From Lonepinella koalarum (GTDB lineage: Bacteria; Pseudomonadota; Gammaproteobacteria; Enterobacterales; Pasteurellaceae): a DNA stretch of 64,000 nt. Location of the stretch: NCBI RefSeq assembly GCF_042926695.1, contig NZ_CP170642.1, positions 868,001 to 932,000 on the forward strand, in the 5' to 3' direction. The notes below the pieces were generated by a model. The model was given only the letters and a program-made list of their open reading frames with translations, was not told where the DNA came from and ran no database searches. The position numbers and the translations under genes are program-made. Shown here in pieces: positions 60,670-64,000 of the stretch (within the stretch, counting starts at the first letter, position 1; each line of letters starts with the position of its first letter).

Positions 60670-62742
60670 ATGACAAATCCATTACTAGAAAACAATAAAT
60701 TCCCCCCATTCTCTCGCATTGAACCACAATATATTCAACCAGCTGTCGAAAAATTAATCCAAGATTGCCGTGATGTCACTGAACAGGTGTTAAAACAACC
60801 GCAGTTTACTTGGCAAAATTTTTATCAGCCATTGGCGGAAGTCAATGATCGTCTAAGTAAGGCTTGGTCCCCAGTTGGGCATTTAAATGCGGTGAAAAAT
60901 AGCCCAGAATTACGTGATGCCTATCAAGCCTGTTTGCCTTTATTGTCAGAATATAGCACTTGGGTAGGACAACATCAGGGCTTATATCAAGCCTATTTAA
61001 GTTTAAAAAATAGCCCTGAATTTGCCACCTATTCCACAGCCCAAAAGAAAGCGATTGAAAACAGCTTACGTGATTTTGAATTGTCTGGCATTTCTTTACC
61101 GCCAGAACAACAAAAACGCTATGGCGAAATTGTCGCTCGTTTATCGGATTTAACATCACAGTTTAGTAATAATGTGCTAGATGCGACGATGGGTTGGGGA
61201 AAAGTGATTACCGATGAAAAAGAGCTAGCTGGCTTGCCTGAAAGTGCGTTGCAATTAGCTAAACAATCGGCGGAAAGTAAAGGTTTACAAGGCTATCGTT
61301 TCACGCTTGAAATGCCAAGCTATTTGCCAGTGTTGACTTATTGTGAAAATCAAGCGTTACGTGAAGAAATGTATCGTGCTTATGCTACTCGTGCATCGGA
61401 TCAAGGACCTAATGCAGGAAAATGGGATAACTCCGCCATTATGGATGAAATTCTAACCTTACGCTTAGAACTCGCTAAATTATTAGGATTTGAACATTAT
61501 ACTGATCTTTCATTAGCCACTAAAATGGCAGAAAATCCACAACAAGTATTGGATTTCCTTGAAAATTTAGCTACTCGCTCAAAAGCACAAGGGGAAAAAG
61601 AACTTTGTGAATTAAAAGCCTTTGCGGTCAAAAATTATAATGTAACCTATTTTGAACCTTGGGATATTGCCTTTTATAGTGAAAAACAAAAACAAGCGTT
61701 ATATGCCATTAATGATGAAGAACTTCGTCCTTATTTCCCTGAAGAACGGGTACTTTCAGGTTTATTTGAACTTGTGCAACGCATTTTTAATATTCGTGCA
61801 GTAGAACGTTTTGATGTGGAAACCTATCATAAAGATGTGCGTTTCTTTGATTTAATCGATCAGACGGATGAAGTACGCGGCAGTTTTTATTTAGATTTAT
61901 ACGCTCGTGAACACAAACGTGGTGGTGCATGGATGGATGATTGTATTGGTCGCAAACGAAAAACAGACGGCTCATTACAAAAACCTGTCGCCTATTTAAC
62001 CTGTAACTTTAATGCTCCAATCGGGGATAAACCAGCGTTATTTACTCACGATGAAGTTACTACCCTATTCCATGAATTTGGGCATGGTATTCATCATCTG
62101 TTAACGCTGATTGATGTGGGGGATGTGTCTGGGATTAATGGTGTGCCTTGGGATGCAGTGGAATTACCAAGTCAATTTATGGAAAATTGGTGTTGGGAAG
62201 AAGATGCGTTAGCCTTTATTTCAGGGCATTATCAAACTGGCGAACCATTACCAAAAGAAAAATTGACACAGTTGATTAAGGCGAAAAATTTCCAAGCTGC
62301 GATGTTTGTATTACGTCAATTAGAATTTGGCTTGTTTGATTTCCGTCTGCATCATCATTATCAAGTGGGCAAAGCTAATCAAGTGTTAGACACGTTAAAA
62401 GCCGTGAAAGATCAAGTGGCTGTAATTAAAGGAGTGGACTGGGTGAGAACTCCTCATAGTTTTAGCCATATTTTTGCGGGTGGTTATGCCGCAGGTTATT
62501 ACAGCTATTTATGGGCAGAAGTATTATCCGCCGATGCCTATTCTCGCTTTGAACAAGAAGGTATTTTTAACCCTATCACAGGACAATCTTTCCTTGATGA
62601 AATTTTAACTCGTGGTGGTTCAGAAGAACCGATGCAACTGTTTGAACGGTTCCGTGGTCGTAAACCAACCTTAGATGCGTTATTACGCCATAAAGGGATT
62701 TTGGACAAGGTGGAAAAAGCCCCCTGTGTCACGAAACAATAG
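60670..62742 (+). CDS. prlC: Oligopeptidase A
   Basis: A 690-residue M3 metallopeptidase that degrades oligopeptides, including signal peptides. The zinc motif HEFGHGIHH lies at about residue 468 (FHEFGHGIHHLLT), with the third ligand in LPSQFMENWCWEEDAL. Length and N-terminus (NPLLENNKFPPFSRI) match PrlC/OpdA. It would act downstream of SppA in the cytosol. Closely followed by ydfG (49 nt), possibly cotranscribed. Confidence 0.96.
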   Translation: MTNPLLENNKFPPFSRIEPQYIQPAVEKLIQDCRDVTEQVLKQPQFTWQNFYQPLAEVNDRLSKAWSPVGHLNAVKNSPELRDAYQACLPLLSEYSTWVGQHQGLYQAYLSLKNSPEFATYSTAQKKAIENSLRDFELSGISLPPEQQKRYGEIVARLSDLTSQFSNNVLDATMGWGKVITDEKELAGLPESALQLAKQSAESKGLQGYRFTLEMPSYLPVLTYCENQALREEMYRAYATRASDQGPNAGKWDNSAIMDEILTLRLELAKLLGFEHYTDLSLATKMAENPQQVLDFLENLATRSKAQGEKELCELKAFAVKNYNVTYFEPWDIAFYSEKQKQALYAINDEELRPYFPEERVLSGLFELVQRIFNIRAVERFDVETYHKDVRFFDLIDQTDEVRGSFYLDLYAREHKRGGAWMDDCIGRKRKTDGSLQKPVAYLTCNFNAPIGDKPALFTHDEVTTLFHEFGHGIHHLLTLIDVGDVSGINGVPWDAVELPSQFMENWCWEEDALAFISGHYQTGEPLPKEKLTQLIKAKNFQAAMFVLRQLEFGLFDFRLHHHYQVGKANQVLDTLKAVKDQVAVIKGVDWVRTPHSFSHIFAGGYAAGYYSYLWAEVLSADAYSRFEQEGIFNPITGQSFLDEILTRGGSEEPMQLFERFRGRKPTLDALLRHKGILDKVEKAPCVTKQ

Positions 62743-62791
62743 CATCACAAAACAATAGTAACCCTGTTAACAAATTAAGTAAGGAGTTTTT

Positions 62792-63538
62792 ATGAGTATT
62801 TTAGTCACTGGTGCATCCGCTGGTTTTGGTAAAGCTATATGTAAAAGTTTAGTTAAAGCTGGCTATAAAGTGATTGGTGCAGCACGTCGCGTAGAGAAAT
62901 TACAAACATTACAAGTCGAGTTAGGGGAGAATTTTTATCCCCTTATAATGGATGTGTCAAAAACAAGCGAAATTGACACCGCGCTTGCCAGCCTACCAAC
63001 AGAATGGGCGGAGATTGAATTGTTAGTCAATAACGCTGGTCTTGCCCTAGGTTTAGAACCCGCTCATCAAGCGCATTTTGATGACTGGCTAACCATGATC
63101 AATACCAATATTATCGGTTTAACTTATTTAACTCGCCAAATTTTACCTAAAATGGTAGAACGCAACCAAGGGCATATTATTAATTTAGGCTCTATTGCTG
63201 GCACTTATCCCTATCCCGGTGGTAATGTTTATGGCGCAACCAAAGCTTTTGTTAAACAATTTAGTTTAAATTTGAGAGCGGATTTAGCTGGTACAGCTAT
63301 TCGAGTCACCAACGTTGAACCAGGGTTATGCGGTGGAACAGAGTTCTCAAATGTACGTTTTAAGGGGGATGATGAAAAAGCGGCTAACCTATATAAAGGC
63401 ACAAACGCCATTCAACCTGAAGATATTGCTAATGCCGTGTTATGGATTTATCAACAACCTGCTCACGTAAATATTAATCGGATTGAGATTATGCCTGTGT
63501 CGCAGAGCTTTGCGGCGTTGAATGTAGTAAAAAATTAG
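62792..63538 (+). CDS. ydfG: YdfG-type short-chain dehydrogenase
   Basis: A 248-residue SDR. The nucleotide motif TGASAGFGKAI is at residues 6-16. LVNNAGLALG, the catalytic Ser in NLGSIAG and YGATKAFVK (Tyr and Lys) are present. VEPGLCGGTEFSNVRFKGD matches YdfG, which reduces malonic semialdehyde and oxidises 3-hydroxy acids using NADP. AAGGAGTTTTT precedes the ATG. Confidence 0.94.
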   Translation: MSILVTGASAGFGKAICKSLVKAGYKVIGAARRVEKLQTLQVELGENFYPLIMDVSKTSEIDTALASLPTEWAEIELLVNNAGLALGLEPAHQAHFDDWLTMINTNIIGLTYLTRQILPKMVERNQGHIINLGSIAGTYPYPGGNVYGATKAFVKQFSLNLRADLAGTAIRVTNVEPGLCGGTEFSNVRFKGDDEKAANLYKGTNAIQPEDIANAVLWIYQQPAHVNINRIEIMPVSQSFAALNVVKN

Positions 63539-63546
63539 CAAAAAAA

Positions 63547-63582
63547 TACCGCACTTAGATATTAAATTATCAAAGTGCGGTA
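63547..63582. terminator. ydfG terminator formed by inverted uptake sequences
   Basis: TACCGCACTT (63547-63556) and AAGTGCGGTA (63573-63582) form a 10-bp stem around a 16-nt AT loop. Confidence 0.65.
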
Positions 63583-63633
63583 ATTTATCATCTAAAAATT
63601 AGGCATAATGGACAAAATGGTTGCTAAGTAGTA

Positions 63634-63664
63634 GGTTAAAGCCTTATAGTACAAGGCTTTAACC
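63634..63664. repeat. Perfect hairpin at the IS left end
   Basis: GGTTAAAGCCTT (63634-63645) pairs with AAGGCTTTAACC (63653-63664) around ATAGTAC, 14 nt before the transposase start codon. Such hairpins often guard transposase genes from read-in expression. Confidence 0.6.
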
Positions 63665-63677
63665 CACTTTCAAAATT

Positions 63678-64000
63678 ATGAACAAAAAAATTGCCCATTT
63701 TGCTTAAAAAATACTACAAAAAAATATGGGATCAGAAATAAGATCCAACGTTTCAAATGCACCTCTTGCGGGAAATTATTTAGCAATAATTCACCATTAA
63801 ATTCTGCCCAAATTTGGCATGATTATTCCGTTAAAAAACAAACCTTAAAAGAGTTATCAGAAACTTACCAATGTTCAATACGAACCATTCAACGACACAT
63901 CAAAAAACCCCCCAAATCGGTGCTTATTGAGCCTGAATTCACGCCTATCAATATCATCATGGATGTTACCTTTTTTAGCCGTAAATTTGGGGTTATGGTT
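63678..64000 (+). mobile_element. Start of a Zn-finger-type IS transposase gene, frameshifted near its start and cut by the window edge
   Basis: From 63689 an open frame reads NCPFCLKNTTKKYGIRNK, FKCTSCGKLFSNN, LKELSETYQCSIRTIQRHI and NIIMDVTFFSRKFGVMV, running off the window. A CxxC zinc pair, an HTH and the first DDE motif match the Zn-binding variant of IS256-type transposases as I recall it. The only ATG (63678, MNKK...) is one base out of phase: the tract at 63684-63690 has seven A where eight would give MNKKNCPFC. It is a slipped, decayed or frameshift-controlled gene. The rest of the IS is outside. Confidence 0.7.

Overview
The window is chromosomal DNA of a low-GC member of the Pasteurellaceae. 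Three things point there. The 9-mer AAGTGCGGT (the Haemophilus-type DNA uptake signal) recurs in both orientations. Gene order matches what I recall of Haemophilus influenzae: glnS-ycgN-malQ-glgB-glgX-glgC-glgA-glgP, mukF-mukE-mukB near sbcB, and pgpB divergent from ribA. The tmRNA tag reads ANDEQYALAA. Unlike H. influenzae, which lacks aconitase, this genome carries acnA. I cannot name the species.

Layout. 1-1.9 kb: macA and the start of macB (cut by the left edge). 2.1-4.3 kb: glnS, a small lipoprotein and ycgN, closely packed. 4.3-4.7 kb: a frameshifted antitoxin. 4.9-17.3 kb: the glycogen cluster malQ-glgB-glgX-glgC-glgA-glgP, with CRP-like sites before malQ and glgC and an unusual lysine-rich tail on GlgB. 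17.3-22.7 kb: tcyP, an FkbM methyltransferase, sbcB and an EamA permease. 22.9-24.1 kb: two antitoxins whose toxins are decayed. 24.2-30.8 kb: the mukFEB condensin operon. 30.87-31.14 kb: a 269-bp element with perfect 32-bp terminal inverted repeats. 31.2-52.5 kb: housekeeping genes (acnA, ttcA, sppA, a ydjA-like nitroreductase, a DedA gene, sspAB, nagK, pgpB, ribA, arcA, smpB, hflKC, purA, sanA, epmC, an OLD nuclease, lysO and a DUF2470-SIP reductase).

52.6-60.1 kb: ssrA (tmRNA) followed by a small integrated element. It holds a tyrosine integrase with five direct GTGTTCCAAA repeats upstream, an AT-rich cargo gene, an AlpA-type regulator, three small proteins, an AT-rich region with nested inverted repeats, a phage terminase small subunit and two toxin-antitoxin modules. 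No capsid, tail or portal gene is present. This resembles a compact phage satellite (PICI-like) parked at the 3' end of ssrA and is the most interesting part of the window.

60.2-64 kb: ybaN, prlC, ydfG and the start of a zinc-finger IS transposase whose start frame is broken at an A7 tract.

Functional links. malQ/glgBXCAP form a complete glycogen synthesis and breakdown set. smpB and ssrA together supply trans-translation. The chromosome keeps three antitoxins without working toxins, while the island carries two intact pairs.
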